In this document: positions 8,721 through 17,071 of the stretch, piece by piece | Numbering within the stretch: the stretch's first letter is position 1 | Layout of the letters: each line of letters opens with the position of its first letter | From: Achromobacter sp. Root83 | GTDB lineage: Bacteria > Pseudomonadota > Gammaproteobacteria > Burkholderiales > Burkholderiaceae_B | Assembly: GCF_001428845.1 (NCBI RefSeq) | Contig: NZ_LMIU01000025.1 | Location: 125,435-189,434, forward strand | DNA: 64,000 nt | Direction: 5' to 3' | Program-made: the position numbers and the translations under genes | The notes under the pieces: model-generated | What the model was told of the DNA's origin: nothing | The model's database searches: none | Seen by the model: only the letters and a program-made list of their open reading frames with translations

Positions 8721-9515
8721 ATGAGCCAATCCTTCCTGCAGGTGCAAGGCCTGGGCAAGCGCTACCCGGGACGCAACGGCCAGCCCCAGCCGCCCGTCTT
8801 CGAGAACATCGACTTCAACATCGAGCAGGGCCAGTTCGTCTGCGTGATCGGCCATTCCGGCTGCGGCAAGACCACCATCCTGAACGTGCTGGCCGGCATC
8901 GACGAAACGAACGAAGGCGTGGTCATCATGGACGGCCGCCAGATTGCCGGGCCGTCCCTTGAACGCGGCGTCGTGTTCCAGGCGCATGCGCTGCTGCCCT
9001 GGCTGACGGCGCTGCAGAACGTGGAGTTCGGCGTGCGTTCGCGCTGGCCCGCCTACAGCCGCGATCAGGTGCGCGCGCACAGCCAGCGCTACCTGGACAT
9101 GGTGGGCCTGGGCCAGGCCGCCAACAAGAAGCCCTGCGAACTGTCGGGCGGCATGAAGCAGCGGGTAGGCATCGCGCGCGCCTTCGCGATCCAGCCCAAG
9201 ATGCTCTTGCTGGACGAGCCCTTCGGCGCGCTCGACGCGCTGACCCGCGGCACCATCCAGGACGAGTTGCGCGGCATCGTCCAGGAAACCCGCCAGACCG
9301 TATTCATGATCACGCACGACGTGGACGAAGCCATCCTGCTGTCTGACCGCATCCTGCTCATGAGCGCGGGCCCCTATGCCCGCATCGCCGAATCCGTTGC
9401 CGTGGACCTGCCGCGCGACCGGACCCGCGCCAGCCTGCACCACGAACCCCGCTACTACGAAATCCGCAACCATCTCGTCGACTTCCTGGTCGACAAGGCA
9501 TCCCACAAGGAATGA
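8721..9515 (+). CDS. cynD: ABC transporter ATP-binding protein, probable cyanate importer
   Basis: Nucleotide-binding subunit (264 aa) of the NrtD/SsuB class. Walker A is GHSGCGKTT, the signature LSGGMKQRV, Walker B MLLLDEPFGALD, and the switch histidine lies in MITHDVDEA. It overlaps cynS by 4 bp (ATGA), showing translational coupling between transport and cyanate breakdown. Confidence 0.9.
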   Translation: MSQSFLQVQGLGKRYPGRNGQPQPPVFENIDFNIEQGQFVCVIGHSGCGKTTILNVLAGIDETNEGVVIMDGRQIAGPSLERGVVFQAHALLPWLTALQNVEFGVRSRWPAYSRDQVRAHSQRYLDMVGLGQAANKKPCELSGGMKQRVGIARAFAIQPKMLLLDEPFGALDALTRGTIQDELRGIVQETRQTVFMITHDVDEAILLSDRILLMSAGPYARIAESVAVDLPRDRTRASLHHEPRYYEIRNHLVDFLVDKASHKE

Positions 9516-9970
9516 ACCCCATCATGATGTCCCGCGCTGAAGTCACCGAACTGGTCGTGACCCGCAAGCTTGAAAAAAAGCTCACCTGGACCGCCATCGC
9601 CGAGGCCGTGGGCCAGAGCAAGGAATGGACCACCGCCGCGCTGCTGGGCCAGATGACCCTGACCGAGGAACAGGCGCTGGCCGCGGCCCGCGTGCTGGAC
9701 CTGCCGGCGGACGCCGTCGTGCAGCTGCAGGTGGTGCCGTACAAGGGCTCGCTGCCCACGTCCGTGCCGACGGATCCGCTGATCTACCGTTTCTATGAAC
9801 TGATCAACGTCTACGGCACGACCTTCAAGGCGCTGATCAACGAAGAGTTCGGCGACGGCATCATGAGCGCCATCGACTTCAAGATGGACCTGTCGCGCGA
9901 GCCCGATCCCAAGGGCGACCGCGTGCAGATCGTGATGAGCGGAAAGTTCCTGCCGTACAAGACGTACTGA
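9512..9970 (+). CDS. cynS: Cyanate hydratase (cyanase)
   Basis: Converts cyanate plus bicarbonate to ammonia and carbon dioxide through carbamate. The catalytic Arg93 and Glu96 lie in YRFYELINVYG and Ser119 in MSAIDF, matching Arg96/Glu99/Ser122 of E. coli with a constant offset. An N-terminal helix-turn-helix-like region and the closing GKFLPYKTY are also typical. The length of 152 aa is normal. The ATG overlaps the cynD stop; in-frame ATGs at 9524 and 9527 are alternatives. With cynABD it forms an uptake-plus-degradation unit that lets the cell detoxify cyanate or use it as nitrogen. Confidence 0.96.
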   Translation: MNPIMMSRAEVTELVVTRKLEKKLTWTAIAEAVGQSKEWTTAALLGQMTLTEEQALAAARVLDLPADAVVQLQVVPYKGSLPTSVPTDPLIYRFYELINVYGTTFKALINEEFGDGIMSAIDFKMDLSREPDPKGDRVQIVMSGKFLPYKTY

Positions 9971-10021
9971 AGCGGGCTACGCCGGAGACCGCCGCCGGTC
10001 CGCGCCCTCGCGCGGGCCCGC

Positions 10022-10885
10022 TCAGCCCTCGACGGCCAGCTCTTCCCAGGCCAGTTCGCGGGTGCGCTCCAGCGCCACGGTGACCTCGGCCGCGGCCTCG
10101 CGCACCGCCTCCACCAGGGCCTGCCCATTCAGCAGCCGGGCGGTAACGCTGGCCATGAACACATCGCCCGTGCCGTGCACCGACGGCGGAATGGCGATTT
10201 CAGGGTGCGTGACCACGGTGGCGTCGTCTTGCGTCACCACCGCCAACTGAAGCGTGCCGGGCGCGGCGGCCATCGGCGCCGCGCTGGTCACGACGATCCA
10301 GCCCGGCCCGCGCGCGATCAATTCGCGCGCCGCGGCCACGACTTCTTCCATCGACGACAGTTGCCGCCCCGCCAGCAGTTCCAGTTCGAAGTGATTGGGC
10401 GTCATGCCGTCGGCCAGCGGCACCAGCAGGTCCCGATACTGCGCCACCAGCCCTTCGTTCACGTACAGCCCGTCGTTGCGGTCGCCCATGACGGGGTCGA
10501 TATGCACCCGCAGGCCGGGCCGGGACGCGCGCACCGCCGAGAGCCAGGCGGCCAGCAGCCCGGCCTGGCCGGGCTGGCCCAGATAGCCGCAAACGACGGC
10601 GCGCGCCAACCGGCTCACGCCGCGCTCGTTCAAGCCCTGCAGCAGGCCTTCGAACCATTCCAGCGGCACCGCGCCCCCGTGCAGGGTGGGATAGTGCGGC
10701 GTATTGCTCAGGACCACGGTGGGCACCGCGATCGCCCGCAAGCCCGCCTTGCGGAAAACCGGCATGGCGGCGTTGTTGCCGACATAGCCGTAGACGACCT
10801 GGGATTGGATGGAGACGATGTCCACCTGCGCGGTGCGGGCGGGCAGCGCTGCGCCCGGCACGGCGGCAGCGGGAATTGCGGTCAT
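10022..10885 (-). CDS. pdxY: Pyridoxal kinase
   Basis: Phosphorylates pyridoxal in the vitamin B6 salvage pathway. The 287-aa protein has the ribokinase-like fold signatures: the N-terminal IQSQVVYGYVGNNAA, the substrate region LSNTPHYPTLHG, the DPVMGD block, MTPNHFELELLAG and the catalytic-site glycine/aspartate motif HGTGDVFMA. The start ATG is preceded by AGGAGC at eight bases. It is convergent with cynS (51-bp gap) and unrelated to it by function. Confidence 0.92.
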   Translation of the reverse strand: MTAIPAAAVPGAALPARTAQVDIVSIQSQVVYGYVGNNAAMPVFRKAGLRAIAVPTVVLSNTPHYPTLHGGAVPLEWFEGLLQGLNERGVSRLARAVVCGYLGQPGQAGLLAAWLSAVRASRPGLRVHIDPVMGDRNDGLYVNEGLVAQYRDLLVPLADGMTPNHFELELLAGRQLSSMEEVVAAARELIARGPGWIVVTSAAPMAAAPGTLQLAVVTQDDATVVTHPEIAIPPSVHGTGDVFMASVTARLLNGQALVEAVREAAAEVTVALERTRELAWEELAVEG

Positions 10886-10942
10886 ACGGCTTGCTCCTGG
10901 AAGGAACGCGGGTTGCGGTGCCGGCCTGGCGCCGGGTCCGCA

Positions 10943-11431
10943 TTATTCTAGTCCGCGTCCCGCCACCAGCCAGCCCGCGCCCTCCTGCACCGCGCCGGCG
11001 ACGCCCGCCAGATGCGGGTCGAAGGGATACGCCACCGCCGACACGATCTGGCATTGCACCAGTTGCGGATGCCCGGCGTTCAACAGGTACTGGACCCCGC
11101 CCGCCGGCGACGGCACGCGCAGCAGCAGCGTATCGCCCCGCGCCAGCCAGGCATTGCCCAAGGCCCGCGTGGCTGGCGCATCGGTCTGCCAATGGGCCGG
11201 CGCGCGGACCTCGCTCACTGCCTGCGCGGGCACGGCGACCTCAAGCAGGAAGTAGTGGCGCGGCAAGGCGCCAGGATGCCCGACCTCGGACTGCGCCAGC
11301 CGCGCGAACACGGCGGCGGCGGGCGTGGCGTCCAGGACGACGACGGGCGCGCCGGCGCCATGCCAGCGGCCCGCCGGCCGGGCCCGCGGCTGCAGGTCCT
11401 GGCTGTTGCTCAAGCGCCAGAGCGCGATCAT
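10943..11431 (-). CDS. RES-domain toxin-like protein with altered active site
   Basis: RES-domain toxins (MbcT/ParT class) attack NAD+ or ADP-ribosylate targets and pair with Xre/DUF2384 antitoxins. The 162-aa protein shows Arg6 near the N-terminus, GRWHGAGAPVVVL, and LLLRVPSPAG with Ser108 followed by LLNAGHP, all RES landmarks. In the usual pattern a tyrosine follows PVV and a glutamate sits in the next helix (LLE). Here these positions read Val and Ala/Arg (PVVVLDA, AAAVFARLA). Enzyme activity may therefore be reduced or different. Its ATG overlaps the antitoxin stop (ATGA), the normal antitoxin-first order. Confidence 0.72.
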   Translation of the reverse strand: MIALWRLSNSQDLQPRARPAGRWHGAGAPVVVLDATPAAAVFARLAQSEVGHPGALPRHYFLLEVAVPAQAVSEVRAPAHWQTDAPATRALGNAWLARGDTLLLRVPSPAGGVQYLLNAGHPQLVQCQIVSAVAYPFDPHLAGVAGAVQEGAGWLVAGRGLE

Positions 11432-11970
11432 GGACCGTTTCCTTCATCTATGTCGACGAGCCATTGCTCGATCATCGGGGCATACCGTCCGAATTGGCTG
11501 AGCAGCAGCGGCTCGCGCCCGTGCAGGCGGCGCTTGGGCTGGCACAGCCAAAGATGGGCAAGGTCGCGGTCGCCGAACACCAGTTCGGCCAGCCACGCGA
11601 CCCGCAGCGCCCGGTGCAGCACGCGCAGGTCCGCCAGATCCAGGCCGTGCTCGCGGCCCGGATCGCGCCCCCGTCCGGAGCCGTTCTCCGGCACCAGCGG
11701 AAACCAGCGCCGGATTTCGCCGGCAAAGGTGATGCGCAGGGCCTGCAACAGCGCCGCCGCGCACTGCACGGTGTTGGGCGGCCCCATCCACCCCAGCGCC
11801 TGATGCAACCTGGCATCCAGCGCCTGCGTGACCGGAAGCGCCGCGCTGGCGGCGGCCCTGACGCCAGCCTCAGGGCGCGCGCGCGACAGCCGGGTTGGCC
11901 GCCTGGGCGGCCGCGGTTTGTTCGAACGCGGCATTGAGCGCCGCGCCATCGATGCTGACGGTGCCGGCAT
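11428..11970 (-). CDS. Xre/DUF2384 (MbcA/ParS-like) antitoxin
   Basis: Partner of the RES protein. The C-terminal DUF2384 domain is recognisable: LAELVFGDRDLAHLWL, then PKRRLHGREPLLL and a terminal helix MIEQWLVDI. The middle (LDARLHQALGWMGPP) would be the Xre-like part. The start is uncertain: ATGs at 11970, 11949 and 11934 all lie inside the PpiC gene, giving a 65-101-bp overlap. A start inside the Arg/Pro-rich leader without ATG is also possible. Overlap with the PpiC gene suggests the pair is carried at the tail of the secretion locus. Confidence 0.75.
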   Translation of the reverse strand: MPAPSASMARRSMPRSNKPRPPRRPTRLSRARPEAGVRAAASAALPVTQALDARLHQALGWMGPPNTVQCAAALLQALRITFAGEIRRWFPLVPENGSGRGRDPGREHGLDLADLRVLHRALRVAWLAELVFGDRDLAHLWLCQPKRRLHGREPLLLSQFGRYAPMIEQWLVDIDEGNGP

Positions 11971-12916
11971 TCAACAAGCCCTCCAGATAGGCCCGCGCGG
12001 CCAGTTCCTGACGTTGGGTGCGCAGCGCCATGCGCAGCTCTTCCTTGACCTGCTCGAACGGCGCCACGCTGGCGGGGCGCACATCCGCCAGCTTCAGGAT
12101 GTGGAAGCCCGCCGCGGATTGCACCGGCGCGGAGACCTCGCCGGCCTTCAACTGCTCGACCGCCGGCCGCATCTCGGGCGTCAGTTGGGCCAAGGGCGTG
12201 TAGCCGATGTCGCCGCCCTGCCCGCGCGTGGTCGCGTCCTGCGAGAAGTCGCGCGCCAGCGCGGCGAAATCGCCCTTGGGCGCTTGCGCGCGCTTGACCA
12301 GATCCAGCGCCTGCTTGCGCGCGGCGGCCACGGCGTCGGCGTCGCCCAGCGCGGCCGGCAGGAAGATCTGGCTGATCCGGTACATCGCGGGCTGCGCCAG
12401 TTGGGGCTTGGCGCGCTCATAGGCCGCCTGCAGATCGGCCTGGCCCGGGTAGTCGTCCGGCGCGCGGCTGACGGATTCCAGATAGCCCTGCAACAGGATC
12501 CGCTCCTGCGCCGCCTGGAATGCGCGCTTCTGCTCCGGCTGGTCCTGCCAGCCTTGCGCGCGCGCCTGTTCGATCAGCGCCTTTTCGGCCAGCCTGGCGC
12601 GCAGCCACTGGTCCAGCCCGGCGCGGTTGTCCTTGAGCTGGGCCAGCGACTGCGGCGGCAGGGCCTGCAACTGGCGCAGCAACTCATCGCGATCCACCTG
12701 CACGGCGCCCAGCGTCGCGATGGCGGGCGCCTTGGGGGGCGCGGCCGACGGCGCGGGCGCGGCCGCAACGGGCTTGGCGGCGGCCGGGACCGGCGCCGCC
12801 ACGCTGCTTTGCGCGTCGTTGCCGCGCATCAGCGCCACCGCGCCGGCCAGCACGGTGACCGTCAGGACGGCGCCGGCCACGCGCAGGGCCGTGGGGGATT
12901 TCAGGATCGTAGACAT
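11870..12916 (-). CDS. PpiC-type (parvulin) peptidyl-prolyl isomerase, membrane-anchored
   Basis: Periplasmic folding helper of the SurA/PpiC class, 348 aa. One membrane anchor lies at about residues 12-32 (VAGAVLTVTVLAGAVAL), followed by an Ala/Pro linker, a helical chaperone region (75-200) and a parvulin domain (about 190-290) with FAALARDFSQD, RGQGGDIGY and SAAGFHILKL. As the last enzyme gene of a two-partner secretion locus it probably assists the adhesin, TpsB or the porin in the periplasm; the P. aeruginosa pdt region, as I recall it, also carries a PpiC-type gene. Its 3' end overlaps the antitoxin frame. Confidence 0.86.
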   Translation of the reverse strand: MSTILKSPTALRVAGAVLTVTVLAGAVALMRGNDAQSSVAAPVPAAAKPVAAAPAPSAAPPKAPAIATLGAVQVDRDELLRQLQALPPQSLAQLKDNRAGLDQWLRARLAEKALIEQARAQGWQDQPEQKRAFQAAQERILLQGYLESVSRAPDDYPGQADLQAAYERAKPQLAQPAMYRISQIFLPAALGDADAVAAARKQALDLVKRAQAPKGDFAALARDFSQDATTRGQGGDIGYTPLAQLTPEMRPAVEQLKAGEVSAPVQSAAGFHILKLADVRPASVAPFEQVKEELRMALRTQRQELAARAYLEGLLNAGTVSIDGAALNAAFEQTAAAQAANPAVARAP

Positions 12917-12929
12917 AGTCGGAACCCGC

Positions 12930-13439
12930 CTAGTTCGCCACCGCGTCGGCGGCGGCTTCTTCTACGCGCGCCTCGGCGGGATCGCCCGCTTCAGCCGCGG
13001 AGGCATCGTCTTCCGCTTGCGTGGCGGCGTTGGCGCGCAAGAACAGCAGGAACTCCTGCAACAGCCGGTCCCACAGTTCGGTGGTGGCGCGCAGGTAGGT
13101 CTCCGACACGCCGCCGGCCACGATCACATCCAGCTCCAGCACCAGGAAGGCGCCTTGCACGGACAGGCGCGCGAAGCGCTTTTCCACGTTCCAGCGCTCT
13201 GCCAGGCCCGCCGGCAGCTCGCCCTGCACGCGCAGCGCGCAGCTCAGCGTGTAGTCCAGATACTGGCCGTCCTGCTGGCCGGGATTGCCCATGCGGGCCG
13301 CGAAGCCCACGCCCTGGCTGGCGCTCAGCAGCTGCACCATGCCGTTCTGTTCGGACAGGGTCACGCGGTAGCCCATCGATTGCAGCAATTCCTGCAGGCG
13401 CTCGGCGTTCACATCAAGAATCAGGCTGGATTCGGTCAT
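12930..13439 (-). CDS. YbjN-domain protein
   Basis: A 169-aa cytoplasmic protein of the YbjN family, whose fold resembles type III secretion chaperones and whose function is poorly known. The visible domain covers residues 1-140 (ILDVNAERLQELLQSMGYRV, then a beta-rich core and LWDRLLQEFLLFL). The C-terminal 30 residues are acidic and Ala-rich. It lies 13 bp from the PpiC gene and 41 bp from the coiled-coil gene, so it belongs to the same operon. A chaperone or regulatory role in secretion is an inference. Confidence 0.75.
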   Translation of the reverse strand: MTESSLILDVNAERLQELLQSMGYRVTLSEQNGMVQLLSASQGVGFAARMGNPGQQDGQYLDYTLSCALRVQGELPAGLAERWNVEKRFARLSVQGAFLVLELDVIVAGGVSETYLRATTELWDRLLQEFLLFLRANAATQAEDDASAAEAGDPAEARVEEAAADAVAN

Positions 13440-13480
13440 TCTGGTATTCCTGGAAAAAGAGATGAAACAGTCTTGTCAGA

Positions 13481-14179
13481 TTAGGGTTTGGAGGTTGCAG
13501 CAGCTTGACTCCGCGGAACCTGCGCGTCATACAGCTTGTCGCCGTACGCTTGCGCCTGTTCCTCGAACCGGACCCGGGCCTTGCCCGCGAAAGGCTGCTT
13601 GATGGCCAGGATGTCGCCCGTGCTGATGCTTTCGTAGGCGTGCAGGATTTCCTTGCCGGCCTCATACATGTCGCGGTTCCTGGCCACGCAGACCTTGACC
13701 TCTTCGTCGCGCTGCGCAAGGTTGCGGGCCAGGGCCTGGCGCTCGGTATCCTTGGCGCGCGCCAGGGTCAGGAGCTCGTCGTACGCGCCCTTGAACTTGC
13801 CGAGCTGCGCGTGGGTCGCCGCGACCTGCGCCTGCGCGCTTTCCATCACGGCCTCCTGTTGGCCGGCCAGCTTGTCGGCCTGCCCGCGGGCCTGGGCCAA
13901 CTGCGCGCGCAAGGTTTCCAGCTCTTTCTGCGCGGTGTCGCGCTGCGCCTCGGCGGCCGCCTTGGCCGCGTTGACCTGCGCCTGCTCGCTCTGCAGTTGG
14001 GAAAGCTGCTGGGTGGTGCTGCGCAGTTGAGCGCGCAGGCGTTCCTCCATGCTTTCCGCCTGCGCGCCGCTGGTCAGCGTCAGGCCGGCCGCGCACAGGG
14101 CCACGGCGGCGGCAAGCCGCCGGTTGCGCCCCGCCGAAGACGGGTGACGGGATTCATCCCATACGATGTGCATGTCCAT
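13481..14179 (-). CDS. Exported coiled-coil protein
   Basis: A 232-aa protein with a hydrophobic export segment at about residues 20-42 (LAAAVALCAAGLTLTSGAQA) and a long alpha-helical coiled coil from 45 to about 175, rich in Gln, Ala and Glu. A less repetitive C-terminus follows. There is a single Cys in KVCVARNRDM. ATG at 14173 has a better-placed GAGG than the one at 14179. It is 4 bp downstream of the porin gene, which suggests co-translation and a shared periplasmic role. I recognise no named family. Confidence 0.75.
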   Translation of the reverse strand: MDMHIVWDESRHPSSAGRNRRLAAAVALCAAGLTLTSGAQAESMEERLRAQLRSTTQQLSQLQSEQAQVNAAKAAAEAQRDTAQKELETLRAQLAQARGQADKLAGQQEAVMESAQAQVAATHAQLGKFKGAYDELLTLARAKDTERQALARNLAQRDEEVKVCVARNRDMYEAGKEILHAYESISTGDILAIKQPFAGKARVRFEEQAQAYGDKLYDAQVPRSQAAATSKP

Positions 14180-14183
14180 GGCC

Positions 14184-15875
14184 TCAGAACCTGGCGTTGA
14201 TCTCGAACTGCATGGTGTCGATGGCCAGGGGCGGACCGTAGATTTCCTTGGTGCTCATCCAGCGGAAGACGCCGTAGACGTTCTTGTCGAAGGCATAGCC
14301 GCCGCCGATGTAGTAGCCGCGCGCATTGGTGCCGCCCTGGTGGAACGAGGAATCATTGAACGCATCGGGCAGCGCGTCCGGCTGGATGTACTTGTAGCCG
14401 ACGAAGGCCAGCCAGTCGCCCTTCTCTTTCAGGTCGTACGAACGGCCCAGCGTGGCTTGCAGCATCCAGGCATTGGGGCCGCTTTCGATGTCGCCGTTCT
14501 CGCCGAAGTTGTTGACGATGTAGCCTTGCGACCGGCTCATCATCTTGCTCTTGCTGTAGGCCAGGTTGCGGATGTAGTTGCCGTTCAGGCGCAGGCCCAG
14601 GCCGTCGAACACACGGGTGTCCCAGCGCATGTTCAGGTCCAGCAGGTCGAATTTCGACGCCAGGCCCACGAACTGCGGTTGCGGCGTGTTGGCGGGATCC
14701 AGCGGGTTCGGCGCGATGTTGCGCAACAGGAACAGCGTGTTGCCCTTCTGCATGAAGGCGGGACGCGACCAGTCGGTGTCGCAGTTCTCGTCGCCCGCCC
14801 AGGGCGAGCAGGAGCTGGACCGCTGGCCCGCGATGTTGTCGAAATGGTAGTAGGCAACCGCGCCGCGCAGGCTGTTCTGGCTGTTCACCTTCCAGTCGGC
14901 GCCCACCTGCGCACCCAGCAGCCACTTGTTCTCGCTGCTGCCTTCGGACATCGAACCCGAGTTCCAGCCGTTGTTCGCGTATTCGGTCGCGAAGGCGCCC
15001 AGGGTGCCGAACAGCGTGACGTCGCGGCCTTGCAGCGGATGCTTGAAGATCGCCGCGACACCGTCGAAGTTCAGGTCGTTGGAGAACAGCGTGTCGGTGG
15101 ATTCGAAGGGATTGGCGATGCGTCCGCCCGTGACGGTGGCCCACTTGGCCGGGCGGTACGTCAGGTAGGCCTGGTCCAGCCAGATATCCTTCTTGCCCAT
15201 GCCGCCGCCCAGGGTCTGGGTGGTCGACACCGGGCTGTCGTCGCTGCCGGTGGCCAGCCGGATGCCGGCCGTCCAGGCTTCGGAGATATCGGCGCGCACG
15301 CCAAGGCGGGCGCGGATGCGAAGCTGGTTGCGGCGGTCCTGCCGCGTGTTCAGCATCGGCGGGTAGGCGGTGCTGGTGTCGGGGTTGACGTCGTACGGCC
15401 CGTTCGCATTGAGCTTGGCGAAATCGGTCATCTCGTTGCTGTTGTTGCCGTTGTAGAAGCGCGATTCGTCGCGCACCCGCACGTCGCCTTCGACCGTGAT
15501 CCGCGACACCCAGTCCGGGAAGGTATTGGGTTGCGCCCAGTTCTCTTCCTTGGCCTGCACCATGACTTCGGCCTTGACCTCGTCACGGATCTGGTCCCGC
15601 ACCGTCTGGGGAATGTAGGGCACGCGCACGTCGCCCGCCTGCGCCACGGCCGCGCCGCGATCGGGCGTGGCCTGGCGCGCGGTCTTGGCTTCGGCCTCGG
15701 CCTGCGCGACCAGCGCGTCGGCCTGTTCGGGCTTGAGCACGCCTTGCTGCACCAGCAGGCGGATCAGGTTGATGGTGGCGTTCTCGGACGGCGCGGGCGC
15801 GGCGTGCGCGGGCAGCGCGACAGCGCCCGCGGCCAGCGCCAGCGATGCCGCCAGCCGGTTCAATTGGAACTTCAT
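14184..15875 (-). CDS. Putative outer-membrane porin (Porin_5-like)
   Basis: A 563-aa outer-membrane beta-barrel. A signal peptide ends near ALPAHAAP. A short helical N-terminal region (INLIRLLVQQGVLKPEQADA, then an acidic coiled part) precedes a barrel rich in aromatic-flanked strands. The last residue is Phe (FEINARF), the standard barrel-assembly signal. There is no plug-type TonB-dependent receptor domain. Placed directly after tonB in the locus, it might be the outer-membrane partner energised by, or simply co-regulated with, the Ton complex. Confidence 0.8.
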   Translation of the reverse strand: MKFQLNRLAASLALAAGAVALPAHAAPAPSENATINLIRLLVQQGVLKPEQADALVAQAEAEAKTARQATPDRGAAVAQAGDVRVPYIPQTVRDQIRDEVKAEVMVQAKEENWAQPNTFPDWVSRITVEGDVRVRDESRFYNGNNSNEMTDFAKLNANGPYDVNPDTSTAYPPMLNTRQDRRNQLRIRARLGVRADISEAWTAGIRLATGSDDSPVSTTQTLGGGMGKKDIWLDQAYLTYRPAKWATVTGGRIANPFESTDTLFSNDLNFDGVAAIFKHPLQGRDVTLFGTLGAFATEYANNGWNSGSMSEGSSENKWLLGAQVGADWKVNSQNSLRGAVAYYHFDNIAGQRSSSCSPWAGDENCDTDWSRPAFMQKGNTLFLLRNIAPNPLDPANTPQPQFVGLASKFDLLDLNMRWDTRVFDGLGLRLNGNYIRNLAYSKSKMMSRSQGYIVNNFGENGDIESGPNAWMLQATLGRSYDLKEKGDWLAFVGYKYIQPDALPDAFNDSSFHQGGTNARGYYIGGGYAFDKNVYGVFRWMSTKEIYGPPLAIDTMQFEINARF

Positions 15876-15911
15876 TCTGTAATCACTCCGGGATCGGTTG
15901 GATTCGTGGGT

Positions 15912-16625
15912 TCAGGAGGGGCGGCGGCCGGTCAGCGACGCGCGGATCGGCATGTTGGCCGACGCCGGGGGACGCTCGTCCAGCCCCGGCACGGCGCGCA
16001 GGGCCGCGACCACTCGGGCGTCGACGTCGGGATCGCCGCTGCCGCGCGTCAGCTCCACCCGCGTGATCTGCCCGGACGCCGTGAGCCAGATGTTGGCTTG
16101 CAGGCGGAAGGTCAGATTGCGGGTGCGCTCGTCTTCGCGCAGGATCTTTTGCAGCGCGTAGGCCAGGTACTGGCTGTAGGTGGCATTGCCCGCGCGGCCG
16201 CCGCCGCCGCCGGCCATGCCCTTGCCCTGGCCGGCGCCGATGTTGAAGGCGTCGCTGCCGGCCTGCGCATCGCCGTCGATCTGCATCGGATTGGCCAGGT
16301 CGTCGGCCGGGCGCGGCGGCGCCTCGTCCTGCGGCTTGGGCGGTTCGGGCGTGGGCTGCGGCTCGGGCTCCGGCGTCGCCACGGGTTCTTCCTTGGGCTG
16401 CTCCTGTTCCGGCGGCTTTTCGGGCTCGGGCGGCGGCGGAGGCGGCGGGGGCAGCGGAATGATGGCGGTGACCTTGGGCGCATCGCGCCGGACACCGGAC
16501 ATGTCGTTGGCCCAGCGCCAGAGCGCATAGGCAGCGACAGCCGCGGCCACCGCGATGGCCGCCAGCTTCAGCCAGCGGCGCGCCGGATGCTGCGTGCGCG
16601 AGGATTCGGATGCGTGTTGCGGCAT
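15912..16625 (-). CDS. tonB: TonB-family energy transducer
   Basis: Links the ExbB-ExbD proton channel to outer-membrane partners. A cytoplasmic tail is followed by one membrane segment (about 20-40, LAAIAVAAAVAAYALWRW), a long Pro/Glu periplasmic spacer starting with eight consecutive prolines, a Gly-rich stretch, and a C-terminal TonB domain (LTFRLQANIWLTASGQI, DPDVDARVVAALRAV). The length of 237 aa is normal. It lies 17 bp from exbD. Confidence 0.88.
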   Translation of the reverse strand: MPQHASESSRTQHPARRWLKLAAIAVAAAVAAYALWRWANDMSGVRRDAPKVTAIIPLPPPPPPPPEPEKPPEQEQPKEEPVATPEPEPQPTPEPPKPQDEAPPRPADDLANPMQIDGDAQAGSDAFNIGAGQGKGMAGGGGGRAGNATYSQYLAYALQKILREDERTRNLTFRLQANIWLTASGQITRVELTRGSGDPDVDARVVAALRAVPGLDERPPASANMPIRASLTGRRPS

Positions 16626-16642
16626 GACGTTAGCCTCGGCCC

Positions 16643-17062
16643 CTATTGCGGCTTGCCGGTGACCAGCCCGACCTGCGCAAGCTCCAGGCGGCGCAGCAGG
16701 TCCAGCACTTCCACGACCTTCTGGTATTGCACGGCGGCGTCGCCGCGCACGATCACCGGAAAGTCGGGGTTCAGCGCCTTCTCCGTGCGCAGCCGGTCCT
16801 CCAGCTCGGGCAAGGTGACGGGGTAGGCGTCCAGGAAGACCTGGCCGGCGTCGTTGACGGAGATCGCCTTGGTCTTGGGCTGCGACAAGGCCATGGTGGA
16901 GCTGGCTTTGGGCAGGTTGACCTTGATGCCGGCGATCTGCGCGGTGGCGGTCAGGATGAACATGACCAGCACGACCATCAGCACGTCGACCAGCGGCGTG
17001 ATATTGATGCCGTCCACGGGTGCGTCGTCGTCATCGTCCTGGGATGCGGATACGGAAGCCAT
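16643..17062 (-). CDS. exbD: ExbD/TolR biopolymer transport protein
   Basis: A 139-aa single-span membrane subunit of the proton channel. The membrane helix (INITPLVDVLMVVLVMFIL) contains the conserved proton-carrying Asp just after TPLV. The periplasmic part follows with FPVIVRGDAAVQYQKVVEVL. It is 9 bp from the ExbB-like gene. Confidence 0.94.
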   Translation of the reverse strand: MASVSASQDDDDDAPVDGINITPLVDVLMVVLVMFILTATAQIAGIKVNLPKASSTMALSQPKTKAISVNDAGQVFLDAYPVTLPELEDRLRTEKALNPDFPVIVRGDAAVQYQKVVEVLDLLRRLELAQVGLVTGKPQ

Positions 17063-17071
17063 GGATCCTCC

